Below, in pieces: positions 1 to 7,805 of a stretch of DNA of 13,236 nucleotides. Source of the stretch: Deltaproteobacteria bacterium (GTDB lineage Bacteria; Desulfobacterota; Desulfobacteria; Desulfobacterales; JAFDCJ01). A program made the position numbers and the translations under genes. Under the pieces are notes generated by a model. That model was not told the DNA's origin. It searched no databases and worked only from the letters and a program-made list of their open reading frames with translations. Position 1 is the stretch's first letter. Each line of letters opens with the position of its first letter. The DNA lies in NCBI GenBank assembly GCA_024277475.1, contig JAJRVC010000485.1:1-13236 (forward strand). The letters run 5' to 3'.

Positions 1-240
1 GAATTGAACAATTTGCGCCAAGCACTTCATGGGTGGAACACTAAGATTTTATACATTTCAGAAGAAATATCGGCCAAAGCCATGTTTGCAGTTGAACAGC
101 ATTTTTTGAGTCACTCAATGCAATTGGCCGATGCCCTTATTGGAGCAACAGCAATAAGTTACGGTCTTCCTCTTCTCACCGGAAATGATAAGCATTATAA
201 AATCATGAAAGAAATTCAGCTTGAAAAATTTCGGCCATAA
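1..240 (+). CDS. vapC: VapC-like PIN-domain ribonuclease toxin, 3' part only
   Basis: The frame is open from the first base of the window, so the 5' end lies outside and only the last 79 residues are visible. A TTG at position 4 is not a convincing start. The C-terminal half fits type II PIN-domain toxins: helix ISEEISAKAMFAVEQ, then ADALIGATAISYGLPLLTGN followed by DKHYK, and a final KFRP. The Asp of the ADAL segment and the Asn-Asp of TGNDKH sit where PIN proteins keep acidic, metal-binding residues. Known family members are Mg-dependent RNases that cleave tRNA or rRNA and are neutralised by a co-transcribed antitoxin; the partner would lie upstream, off the window. It is transcribed away from its unknown upstream neighbours and toward the sulfotransferase genes. 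Family is fairly certain; activity cannot be judged from the fragment. Confidence 0.8.
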   Translation, partial: ELNNLRQALHGWNTKILYISEEISAKAMFAVEQHFLSHSMQLADALIGATAISYGLPLLTGNDKHYKIMKEIQLEKFRP

Positions 241-295
241 CCAGCTGAAACAAAGGATTCTTCGGCTTTATGTTAACATGGTAATCTTTCATTGC

Positions 296-334
296 TTTTG
301 TCGATTTTCCAAGCAATACGTCCCTTCGACAAAA
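296..334. repeat. Short inverted repeat downstream of the PIN gene
   Basis: TTTTGTCGA at 296-304 is matched exactly by TCGACAAAA at 326-334 with a 21-nt loop. It lies 55 bp after the toxin stop codon. There is no U-tract after the second arm on the + strand, so it is not a canonical terminator. It may be an RNA-end-forming hairpin or part of a decayed mobile repeat. Confidence 0.4.
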
Positions 335-378
335 ACCGGGGCCTCTTATTTGAGCAGTTAATCGGCCAATTCAGGAGG

Positions 379-444
379 CAGAACAAGTTCAGTCCCCTGA
401 GGTTAGGAAATGACAACAAAGGTAGGGGGACTGAATTTGTTCTG
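379..444. repeat. Imperfect inverted repeat, REP/MITE-like
   Basis: The left arm at 379-397 (CAGAACAAGTTCAGTCCCC) pairs with the right arm at 426-444 with 18 of 19 positions matching, around a 28-nt loop. It sits between two convergent genes, the PIN toxin and ST1. Arms of this length and composition, in an intergenic gap, resemble the palindromic units mobilised by REP-associated tyrosine transposases. That assignment is inference: no transposase is present and no second copy exists in this window. There is no U-tract, so a terminator role is unlikely. Confidence 0.55.
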
Positions 445-500
445 TCTTCAAGGTGGCTGGAAATTATTTAAATATTGCCGCCACTCAGGGGCAAAGCGTT

Positions 501-2474
501 TCACATCGCATACCCAAGGGCATCGGCAAGCGGCTGCAGGTGTTTCTGGTAGTTGCGCCATTTTTCAACCGAGGTCTTATAGATAGGCTGCCGAACCTGA
601 TCATAGCTTGGCGTCGCAACATGACGCTTGGTCTTATGAAAAACAAGGCAGTTGTCATTCCATTCCAGGCCACAGAAATCGATCAGTTCCCTTGTTATTT
701 TTTCTTTATCAGAGACCAGATCTTCATAGCGCACTTCATAAAACGGCATGGACAGGGTATTGCGCCAGTGGTCCATGAGGCGCAGATACTCATTATAATA
801 GGCGCCTAGTTTCGCAAGGTTGGAGCCCGCCTGCCGCAATCCATCGATGGGATTCATATATATGGACATGCAGTTGTCCATAGGATTCCTGGTGATATGA
901 ATGACATGGGCTCGGGGGAACAGGATTTCAATGAGGCCCAGCGACAAAAAATTTGCAGGCATTTTATCCACCACATGGGCGGCGTCGCCAACGGGCAAGG
1001 TCTGCAGGTGCGCCAAATATTGCTGGGACAATTTTTCAGCCACATCTTCGGTAATATTTTTAATACAGCTGGGAAAGGGTTCAGATGTTCCCATGATCTG
1101 ACTGATGTGGCGGATTATATAACCGATGGTTCGAAGTTCTCCAGCGCCGTACACCTCCGGATGGCTTGCCAATATCTGTTCCAGAAGACTGGTGCCGGAG
1201 CGCGGCATGCCCACAATAAAAATCGGCCGCTTGGAACGATTACCGGCTCTGGGCAATGAGACGAGCCTTTCCCTGGAGAATACGTCTTTTTTCTCATCGA
1301 TTTCGCGGGCAAAATCCTCGCGTTTAAATTCCTGAGGGAACAAATCGTTGCCGGCCTTGAAATATTTAAAGGCGGCATCGTATTTCCCTTGGTCGTCGTG
1401 GATCATCCCGATGACATTGTATAATTTGCCACGGCTTTTCGGTTCCGGGCTTTCATCGGCAATCACATCAAGCATATAGGGAAGCACCTCATCCCGTCGG
1501 TCCAGACGCCTGCCAAGGGTTCCATAGGTGTTGGCCAGATCAACATTTTTTTCTCCCCTGGACACCAACGGCTCAAGGAGTGCGAGACTCTCCTGAAAAT
1601 CCCCCTTCCTTTCCAATACGGTGGCGAGACCGACAAGCGCCGGGATTGAGGCAGGATCGACATTTTTGGCTTGTGAAAATGTGGCAATCGCTCCATCAAA
1701 ATCGCCCAAGGACATCAAAGTATGAGCAAGATTTATCAAGACCTCAATGTTGTTTGGCGACAGCTCAAGAGCGCGCTTGAAAGCAGGCTCGGCGATCTCA
1801 TACTGAAATTGATCGAAGAGAACCCGGCCCAAGTTAAAGTAGGCGATGGAAAACTCCGGGTTAACCTGGACGGCCTTGCGGCAGCAACCCTCCGCCTCGG
1901 CGAGACAATTTTCTTTTTGCAGCACCACACCGAGATTATTCAAGGCTTCGGCATAGTCAGGCTTGAGGCGAATTGCCTCCTCATAGCTCTCCTTGGCCTC
2001 TGCATTCTTGTCCTGTTTTTCCAAGGCTAATCCAAGGCTGAAACAGGCAACCGGGTTAGCCGAATCCACCTTGAGGACATTGCGAAAGGCCTCCTCCGCT
2101 TCGGAAAATTTGTTGGTATTCCCATAAAGCAAGCCGAGATTGCCCCAGGCCTCCACAAGTTCTGGTTTAATCTCCACCGCCTTGCGAAAGCTTACGGCGG
2201 CGCGATCCAATTCGTTCAAGGCCTGAAGGGTCTTGGCTAGATAAAGATGGGCCTCAGCCATCTCGGGTGCGAGCTGGACAAGCCGTTCAAAGCAAGCTGC
2301 GGCATCTTTAAAATTCCCTAACTGCTGATCGATCATACCCAGGGTCTGCCATACTCCGGGATTGTCTTTTTCAATTTTGCAGAGCTTTTCACAAACCTCC
2401 CTGGCCTCTGGTAGACGATTTGCGTTAATTAAGTCATTTGCCTTCTGGGCCAATTTCTGTGTTTCGTTGCTCAT
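501..2474 (-). CDS. TPR-repeat sulfotransferase ST1 (Sulfotransfer_3 / protein-tyrosine-sulfotransferase-like)
   Basis: 657 residues, ATG start with AGGAAG about 9 nt upstream. Residues 1-305 are a run of about nine 34-residue tetratricopeptide repeats (signature W/L-x2-LG...A..F..A), followed by a TPR-like linker to about 380. The C-terminal third is a PAPS-dependent sulfotransferase domain. The 5'-phosphosulfate loop is PIFIVGMPRSGTS (417-429). GAGELR places Glu446 where tyrosylprotein sulfotransferases keep the catalytic base, DKMP gives Lys504, and HITRNPMDNCMSIYM gives Arg529 and Ser537 of the 3'-phosphate site. The family tail RQPIYKTSVEKWRNY closes it. No signal peptide or membrane segment is present, so it is cytosolic. 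The TPR part probably selects a protein partner; the sulfated substrate is unknown and a carbohydrate acceptor is possible. It is the most divergent of the four paralogs here, notably NPMDNCMSIYMNP against NPLDTCLSIYF in the others. Confidence 0.92.
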   Translation of the reverse strand: MSNETQKLAQKANDLINANRLPEAREVCEKLCKIEKDNPGVWQTLGMIDQQLGNFKDAAACFERLVQLAPEMAEAHLYLAKTLQALNELDRAAVSFRKAVEIKPELVEAWGNLGLLYGNTNKFSEAEEAFRNVLKVDSANPVACFSLGLALEKQDKNAEAKESYEEAIRLKPDYAEALNNLGVVLQKENCLAEAEGCCRKAVQVNPEFSIAYFNLGRVLFDQFQYEIAEPAFKRALELSPNNIEVLINLAHTLMSLGDFDGAIATFSQAKNVDPASIPALVGLATVLERKGDFQESLALLEPLVSRGEKNVDLANTYGTLGRRLDRRDEVLPYMLDVIADESPEPKSRGKLYNVIGMIHDDQGKYDAAFKYFKAGNDLFPQEFKREDFAREIDEKKDVFSRERLVSLPRAGNRSKRPIFIVGMPRSGTSLLEQILASHPEVYGAGELRTIGYIIRHISQIMGTSEPFPSCIKNITEDVAEKLSQQYLAHLQTLPVGDAAHVVDKMPANFLSLGLIEILFPRAHVIHITRNPMDNCMSIYMNPIDGLRQAGSNLAKLGAYYNEYLRLMDHWRNTLSMPFYEVRYEDLVSDKEKITRELIDFCGLEWNDNCLVFHKTKRHVATPSYDQVRQPIYKTSVEKWRNYQKHLQPLADALGYAM

Positions 2475-2526
2475 AATAGAGTGCTTCCTGCTTTTATAAT
2501 AATGATGAAAGAAAATCGCTTTTGCA

Positions 2527-2539
2527 TCGCACGTTGCGA
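2527..2539. promoter_or_regulatory. Small dyad upstream of ST1
   Basis: TCGCA-CGT-TGCGA, a perfect 5-bp dyad around three bases, 53 bp upstream of the ST1 start. It could be half of an operator or chance. No protein can be named. Confidence 0.2.
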
Positions 2540-2563
2540 CGGCCCCAACATTCCAATAATGCT

Positions 2564-2585
2564 AAAAAAACGTAACCAAATTACG
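2564..2585 (-). terminator. Weak Rho-independent terminator after ST2
   Basis: Read on the - strand: stem CGTAA, loop TTTGG, stem TTACG, then seven T. It is 78 nt after the ST2 stop codon and about 90 nt before the ST1 start. The stem is only 5 bp, so read-through into ST1 is plausible. Its position suggests ST1 may be only partly coupled to ST3-ST2. Confidence 0.4.
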
Positions 2586-2662
2586 GCCTATTTTAACTTC
2601 TTTATTGACGCAACATAAAAAGCATCAGACCATTCCGCTTTGGCCATGCCGGCACAAAGCCC

Positions 2663-4444
2663 TCATGAATTATTCCGTAGAATAGGTTTCAAGCTGCGTG
2701 TCAAAGGCTCAATATGCGACTCATAATTACGCCAGCGTTCCATGGAACTGGTATATATTTTCTTGCGGACCTGACTGTAGCTCGGAGTTGATACCGTCCG
2801 TTTTGTCTCATGAAAATTCAAACAGGCATCATGCCAGGTGAGCCCGCAATGGTCGAGTATTTTCCGGGTCCACTCTTCTTGATTGGCCACCAATTCCTCG
2901 TATTGGATGTTGAGAATCGGGATGTCAACAACTTTCTGCCAATGATCCATCAACCGTTCATATTGAAGGTAATAGCGTCCAAGTGTCTCTAAATCGACGG
3001 CATAGGCATGCCCCTGACTTGAACTCATAAAATAGATGGAGAGACAGGTGTCCAGAGGATTACGTCGACAATGGATAATGGTCGCCTTGGGGAACAAGAG
3101 GGTTATAAGACCAATCCCCAGGAAGTTATGGGGCATCTTGTCGGTGACGCGGGCCACCTCCGGGGCCAGTCTGTCCAGTGTTTTGAAGTATTCCACTGCC
3201 AGGCCGTCCAACTCGACTGACGTGTAATCTCCCAGTCCTGCAGGATAAGCCTTGTCGGCCCTGCCTTCCAGGCGCTCGACAATTTTATTGATATCACGCA
3301 GTTCACCGGCGCCGAAAACATCCGGGTGGCTGGCCAGAATCTGCTCGGTGAGACTGGTGCCGGAGCGCGGCATGCCGACAATGAAAATCGGCCGTGTGTC
3401 CGCGTTGCCGGACCGGGGCAAGGCTGGCAGCTTTACCGCAGAAAACGTATCAATCAGGCTATCAATATATCGCTGATGAGAATCATGATTAAAATGAAGA
3501 GGAACAGCCTTGTTGGCTTTTTGAAAATGATCGAAAGCTTTATCGTACTCCGCTAATTTGTCAAGCAGCGCCCCGGCCGCAAAATGCAGCGTCTGACTTG
3601 AGATCACGTCCATGCCTGGCTGTTCCAGCATGCTGTTGACCATATCCATGGCCTTGTCACAGCAATCAAATCGCTGGCAAATCAAGGTATAGGTGGTAGC
3701 AGCAATCGGAGTCATCACACCCTTACGTTCCAACTCGCCAATCAACTCGAAAGCTTCCTCGTGTTGGGCTTCGCGCTCCAAAATCTGGACCCTTGATGCC
3801 AGCAATTCCGGGTTGCCGGGAAAATCTGCAAGCGCCTTATCCAAAATCTCTCGCGCTTCATTCATCCGTCCTTCGTGGGCCACGGCCATGATATAGCTGT
3901 TCAGAGTTGACACGTCTGAACGATCTATCCGGCAGGCTTGCTTATAATGTTTTTCAGCCAGTTCTATATTGCCTTTGAGCCAGTAAAGTTGCCCCAGTCT
4001 CTTATGAGGGTGGGCAAGGCCGGGGTTCAACTGCAAAGCGGCATGGAAGTGGGTAACCGCCCTCTCCATATTCCCTGCCCGAGACATCACCTCGGCGAGG
4101 CTGATATGTACCCCGGGATCCCGCGGCGCAAGCCGCATCGCCTCTTGAAAACATTTGCCCGATTGCTGCTGTTGCCCTGTGGCCGCGTACGCCCCCCCGA
4201 GGTTACACAAGGCGCCGACATGGTGAGGCAACATTTTCAACACCTCCAGGGATAACCGAATCACCTCTTGATTAGTTCCTTGTTGGGAATAAGCGGAACT
4301 GAGCAGAAACAGAAGTTGCGGGTCACGCTTATTGGTCTTACAGACGATATTCAACAAACAGATAGCTTCGGCAGATCGGTTTGCCTTCAGCGCCTCTATG
4401 GCTTTAAATATTTTTGGGTCCGGCTTTCGACCAACAGGTCTCAT
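2663..4444 (-). CDS. TPR-repeat sulfotransferase ST2
   Basis: 593 residues from the chosen ATG, which has GGAGG 7 nt upstream. The open frame runs on much further upstream, but that part overlaps ST3 and is not plausible protein. Residues 10-345 are TPR repeats beginning PDPKIFKAIEALK. The sulfotransferase domain follows: PIFIVGMPRSGTS (352-364), GAGELR with Glu381, DKMP with Lys436, and HCRRNPLDTCLSIYF with Arg461 and Ser469. It ends with the family's SYSQVRKKIYTSSMERWRNY segment. All recognisable PAPS-binding and catalytic landmarks are intact. It is very close to ST3 along its whole length, including the odd GQQQQS run near residue 90, so the two arose by tandem duplication. The gene begins 37 bp after ST3 and its Shine-Dalgarno lies in that gap, so the pair is likely one transcript. 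No signal peptide; cytosolic. Acceptor unknown. Confidence 0.92.
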   Translation of the reverse strand: MRPVGRKPDPKIFKAIEALKANRSAEAICLLNIVCKTNKRDPQLLFLLSSAYSQQGTNQEVIRLSLEVLKMLPHHVGALCNLGGAYAATGQQQQSGKCFQEAMRLAPRDPGVHISLAEVMSRAGNMERAVTHFHAALQLNPGLAHPHKRLGQLYWLKGNIELAEKHYKQACRIDRSDVSTLNSYIMAVAHEGRMNEAREILDKALADFPGNPELLASRVQILEREAQHEEAFELIGELERKGVMTPIAATTYTLICQRFDCCDKAMDMVNSMLEQPGMDVISSQTLHFAAGALLDKLAEYDKAFDHFQKANKAVPLHFNHDSHQRYIDSLIDTFSAVKLPALPRSGNADTRPIFIVGMPRSGTSLTEQILASHPDVFGAGELRDINKIVERLEGRADKAYPAGLGDYTSVELDGLAVEYFKTLDRLAPEVARVTDKMPHNFLGIGLITLLFPKATIIHCRRNPLDTCLSIYFMSSSQGHAYAVDLETLGRYYLQYERLMDHWQKVVDIPILNIQYEELVANQEEWTRKILDHCGLTWHDACLNFHETKRTVSTPSYSQVRKKIYTSSMERWRNYESHIEPLTRSLKPILRNNS

Positions 4445-4451
4445 TATATTG

Positions 4452-4456
4452 CCTCC
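4452..4456 (-). promoter_or_regulatory. Ribosome binding site that fixes the ST2 start
   Basis: GGAGG on the - strand, 7 nt before the ATG at 4444. An in-frame ATG at 4459 lies upstream of this site and has no comparable site of its own, so 4444 is preferred. Confidence 0.8.
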
Positions 4457-4481
4457 CATCGTAAGATTGTTGTTTTCAGGA

Positions 4482-6269
4482 TTATGCACCGATTGGTGGC
4501 ATAATCGGCGCAAGGGCACGTAATAATGGTTCGATATTCGCCTCGTAATTACGCCAACGCGCAACGGAACTGGTATACATTTTTTCACGCACCTGATCAT
4601 AGCTCGCAGTGGTAACCCATCGCTTCGTTTTGTGAAAGTCAAGGCAATCATCATGCCATTCGAGCCCGCAATGGACGAGCAGCCGCCTGGTCCACTCTTT
4701 TTGTTCAGTAACCAGTTCCTCGTACTGAACATGAAGAATTGGAATGTCCAACACCCTTTCCCAGTGACGCAGGAGACGATCATACTGAAGATAGTATTGG
4801 CCAATGTTTGCCAGGTCAGCGGCCCAGTCATAGCCCCAGGAAAAATTCTGAAAATATATGGAGAGGCAGGTATCCAACGGGTTACGCCGGCAATGGATAA
4901 TGGTTGCCCCGGGGAATGCCCGGCTGATCAGCCCAAGATGAAGAAAATTCTGCGGCATCTTGTCGGTGATACGTGACGCCCCCGGAGCCACTGAATCCAG
5001 CTTCTGCAGATATTTTGAAGCAAACGAATCAAGTTCTCGATGGGTGAGATTGGCCAGCGCGGCTGGATATTTCTCTCCACCTCTATCCTGCAACCCATTT
5101 GTTAATTTGATGATATCACCCAGTTCCCCGGCACCATAAACATCGGGGTGACTGGCCAGGATCTGCTCGACAAGGGTGGTGCCGGAACGCGGCATACCGA
5201 CGATGAAAATCGGCCGCTTGTCGGCATTGCCCGCCAGAGGCAGCGTTGAGAATTTTTCTCTGGAGAAGGTCTCCTTCATACTGGTGATGTATTTCTCGTG
5301 GGAATCAGAGTCGAAACGGAGAGGTACGGCTTGATTGGCTTTCTGAAAATAGGGAAATGCTTCCTCGTAACGCCCCAACTTGTCCATCAATCCACCCACC
5401 GCGAAATACAATAATCTTTTTGATGCTGCGTCCACACCAGGATTTTTCAGAAGCTTCTCAGCAGTGGCAAGGGCCATATCGCAACAGTCAAAACGTCTGC
5501 ACAGCTGCACAAGGGTGGCCGCACTGACCGGATTAGTTATGCCCCCTCGGGTGATTTTCTTCAACACCTCGAAGGATTGTTTGTATTGGCCGTCTCGTAG
5601 CAGTAAGTGGGCCTTAGTTGCCAGTAATTCCGGATCATTCGGGGCCGCTACCAAAGCCTTGTCCAGAAGCCCCAGCGCTTCATCCAAGCGTCCACCATGG
5701 CCCACAGTGAGGATGCAGCCGTTCAGGGCTTCCATGTCGGAAGGATCAATCCGGCAGGCTTGCTTGTAATGGTTTTCAGCAAGGTCGAGATGACCGACGG
5801 ACCAGTGGATATGCCCGAGCCGCTTGTGGGCCTGGGAAAAATCAGGTTTCAACTGCAAAACGGCATTGAAATGGGATATCGCACCCTCAGTATGTCCGTC
5901 CCGTAACAAGACCTCGGCAAAACTGAGATGCACACCGGGGTCACGTGGCGCGAGCCTCAACGCCTCCTGGAAACAGCGTAAGGATTGCTGCTGTTGCCCT
6001 GTGGCCGCATACGCGCCTCCAAGGCCGCACAAAGCGCCGACATGGCGGGGTACCATTTCCAGCACCTTCCGGGTGAGCCGGATAACCTCCTGAGTATTGC
6101 CTTGCTGGGAATAGGCCGAGCTCAACAGAAACCAGAGCTGCGGATCTCTTTTCTTCTGCTGAATTACCTCAGAGAGCAAACGGATGGCTTCGGCCGGCCG
6201 GTGAGACTTGAGTGCCTCGATGGCCTCTAATATTTTAGGATCCGGCCCTCGGCGGGAAAATCTATTCAT
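4482..6269 (-). CDS. TPR-repeat sulfotransferase ST3
   Basis: 595 residues from the ATG at 6269, preceded by AGGA 6 nt upstream. An in-frame start 29 codons earlier has no such support and would add sequence unlike any paralog. TPR repeats run from about residue 10 to 345. The sulfotransferase domain shows PIFIVGMPRSGTT (353-365), GAGELG with Glu382, DKMP with Lys437, and HCRRNPLDTCLSIYF with Arg462 and Ser470. The C-terminal block SYDQVREKMYTSSVARWRNY is typical of TPR-sulfotransferase fusions. In tyrosylprotein sulfotransferases the equivalent Glu, Lys and Ser take part in catalysis; equivalence here is by motif order, not by alignment. It is the first gene of the ST3-ST2 unit and is divergent from the lysine methylase, with a 251-bp gap between them. 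No export signal. Protein or polysaccharide acceptor unknown. Confidence 0.92.
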   Translation of the reverse strand: MNRFSRRGPDPKILEAIEALKSHRPAEAIRLLSEVIQQKKRDPQLWFLLSSAYSQQGNTQEVIRLTRKVLEMVPRHVGALCGLGGAYAATGQQQQSLRCFQEALRLAPRDPGVHLSFAEVLLRDGHTEGAISHFNAVLQLKPDFSQAHKRLGHIHWSVGHLDLAENHYKQACRIDPSDMEALNGCILTVGHGGRLDEALGLLDKALVAAPNDPELLATKAHLLLRDGQYKQSFEVLKKITRGGITNPVSAATLVQLCRRFDCCDMALATAEKLLKNPGVDAASKRLLYFAVGGLMDKLGRYEEAFPYFQKANQAVPLRFDSDSHEKYITSMKETFSREKFSTLPLAGNADKRPIFIVGMPRSGTTLVEQILASHPDVYGAGELGDIIKLTNGLQDRGGEKYPAALANLTHRELDSFASKYLQKLDSVAPGASRITDKMPQNFLHLGLISRAFPGATIIHCRRNPLDTCLSIYFQNFSWGYDWAADLANIGQYYLQYDRLLRHWERVLDIPILHVQYEELVTEQKEWTRRLLVHCGLEWHDDCLDFHKTKRWVTTASYDQVREKMYTSSVARWRNYEANIEPLLRALAPIMPPIGA

Positions 6270-6472
6270 ATATAATCCTGAAGGGAAAATAAAACAAACT
6301 GCCTGCAAGTCGATCAGTGCTACAGGGATACCGCCTAACTTCGGAAAACTTAACAAATTTCATCCAAGAGGCCAACCAATTTCCTTTCTCTTGCTGGTGT
6401 GGCATTTTGGATGAGCAAGGCACTCGCCTTAACGGCGAAAAAATGGTAGTCTAAGCATCATCTAAATACGAC

Positions 6473-6493
6473 ACATACGCTGACAGCGTATGT
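6473..6493. promoter_or_regulatory. 21-bp palindromic operator candidate upstream of fliB
   Basis: ACATACGCTG (6473-6482) and CAGCGTATGT (6484-6493) are exact inverted copies around one base. The right arm runs into a TATAAT box. A palindrome of this quality sitting in the -35/-10 spacer is the usual layout of a repressor operator. The regulator is not identifiable, and the site could also act on the divergent ST3 gene. Confidence 0.55.
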
Positions 6494-6498
6494 ATAAT
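6493..6498 (+). promoter_or_regulatory. Likely -10 box for fliB
   Basis: A perfect TATAAT 22 bp before the ATG at 6521. The -35 is poor (ACGACA at 6468-6473 with 19-bp spacing), so the promoter may need an activator or may be repressed through the overlapping palindrome. Confidence 0.5.
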
Positions 6499-6520
6499 AA
6501 CCCCTCTTTGAAGGCGTAAT

Positions 6521-7726
6521 ATGAAAGAAAAATACATCCTGACAGCTCTGGACAGCTTCAAGTGCCTGGCCGACAAATGCCCTTGGGACTGCTGCTCCCG
6601 ATTCGCCGTTCCCGTGGACACCGGCACCTATCAGAAATGGCAGTCACTTCCGGACACCGACGAAAACAAGGCGTGGCTCCTTGCCGGAGTCTACGAGGGA
6701 GAAATTCACAAAAAGAAGCAACCGATTCTCTGCAACAAAGAAAATTCGATGGATTGCACCTTTCTGCAGCCCAACCGCCTGTGCGCCATCCACGGCAAAC
6801 TCGGCCCTGAATTCCTGACTAAAATCTGTCGGGATTATCCTCGAAAAAAAGAAAGCCCTCCGAACAGAGAAATTTCCTGGGCTCTCCTGTCGTGCCCCGA
6901 GATGGTGCGTCTCGTCATATTCGAGACCACGGGACCGGTGTTCCGGCACGAGCCCGCAACGGGGAAAGAGGCCGCCAGGAGAGAAAAGTCGGCCAACGAG
7001 CAGGTTTCAATGCTGCTTTACAGGCTCCTGGGCCGCCTGCTCGCCTCGCCGGAATACCCACTCAACATCCGCCTGACCTACCTGGCCCGGGTGCTTGGTG
7101 AAATCACTTCACTCTCGGAGAAACAACAGCTCACCGGCAAGATACTCGCTTCTTTCGAGGAAAAGCATGCGGCAAACCTGCGGGCCACGGCCGCAATGGT
7201 ATTCAGCGGCAAGCTCGTCACCAATCCGGTCAATGGCCTGAACCTGTGGAATCTGCTGCGTGAAGGGGTCATCAGGTTCAAATTATTCGAAGCCAGCAGC
7301 ATCTCCGAGGAAGTGCCCATTATACAATTGGCCCGGAAAGCCAATGCGGACGAGGAGGCCAGGAAACTTTTCTACCAAGGACTCATGACGCTTCGCCGGC
7401 AAAGCCGCCCCTTCCTGCATAAATTCGACAAAGCCATGGAACGCTATCTTGAAAGCAGTCTCATGGCCAATGGCTTTCCTCTGGTGCAGAACATAAATCC
7501 GGTTATCCCTTTCCAGGCCGCCGCATACCGTTTCGCCATCACCCAGATGCTGCTCTGGATCAAAATTTCCGCCACCCCGGAGTTTACCAAAAACGACATC
7601 ACCACCATTATCAGCAGAGTTGAAGAAAAAATCCATCACAATGACGAGCTGGTTAAGATGCTGGATAAAAACCCTGCCTTTCACAAGATCGGCGGCTATT
7701 TCGATCGGTTCCTGGAAGTCTGCTGA
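6521..7726 (+). CDS. fliB: FliB-family (flagellin) lysine-N-methylase
   Basis: 401 residues, ATG with AAGG 7 nt upstream; length fits the family. The N-terminus carries the FliB cysteine signature: C15-x4-C20-x3-CC at 24-25, then Cys71, Cys79, LCAIHGKLG with Cys88, and KICRDYPR with Cys103, plus Cys125. In characterised FliB this cysteine set binds an iron-sulfur cluster and the enzyme methylates surface lysines of flagellin. The rest is helical with no other motif I recognise, and there is no signal peptide or membrane span. It is the only large + strand gene here, divergent from ST3 and convergent with a PEP-CTERM gene. No flagellin or flagellar gene is nearby, so its target may be another surface protein; some homologs are simply annotated lysine-N-methylase or YkgJ-like cysteine-cluster protein. 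Family call is strong; substrate is open. Confidence 0.85.
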   Translation: MKEKYILTALDSFKCLADKCPWDCCSRFAVPVDTGTYQKWQSLPDTDENKAWLLAGVYEGEIHKKKQPILCNKENSMDCTFLQPNRLCAIHGKLGPEFLTKICRDYPRKKESPPNREISWALLSCPEMVRLVIFETTGPVFRHEPATGKEAARREKSANEQVSMLLYRLLGRLLASPEYPLNIRLTYLARVLGEITSLSEKQQLTGKILASFEEKHAANLRATAAMVFSGKLVTNPVNGLNLWNLLREGVIRFKLFEASSISEEVPIIQLARKANADEEARKLFYQGLMTLRRQSRPFLHKFDKAMERYLESSLMANGFPLVQNINPVIPFQAAAYRFAITQMLLWIKISATPEFTKNDITTIISRVEEKIHHNDELVKMLDKNPAFHKIGGYFDRFLEVC

Positions 7727-7738
7727 CAAGGACAGACA

Positions 7739-7778
7739 AAAAAAACAAGACACCCCTTACGGGACGCCTTGTTTTTTT
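7739..7778. terminator. Bidirectional terminator between fliB and PEP-CTERM1
   Basis: An 11-bp stem of A7CAAG (7739-7749) and CTTGT7 (7768-7778) flanks an 18-nt loop region. Because the outer part of the stem is A-rich on one side and T-rich on the other, it gives a U-tract in both directions. It sits between the two convergent stop codons. Confidence 0.8.
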
Positions 7779-7805
7779 AAGAATAAAGCAGTTGACTGAA
7801 AAAAA

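Noticed and set aside
270..279. ATGTTAACAT palindrome
   Set aside because: Ten bases, AT-rich, in the 3' region of the PIN gene with no promoter nearby. Compatible with chance.
4445..4831. 129-codon N-terminal extension of ST2
   Set aside because: It would overlap the 3' end of ST3, has no ribosome binding site, and the added sequence is unlike the N-termini of ST3 and ST4. The ATG at 4444 has GGAGG at good spacing.
6270..6356. 29-codon N-terminal extension of ST3
   Set aside because: No Shine-Dalgarno; the paralogs begin directly with the PDPKI segment, and AGGA precedes the ATG at 6269.
6424..6438. Hairpin TCGCC-TTAAC-GGCGA in the ST3/fliB gap
   Set aside because: On the + strand it is followed by A, not T; on the - strand the T-run precedes the stem. 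Not a terminator, and only 5 bp.
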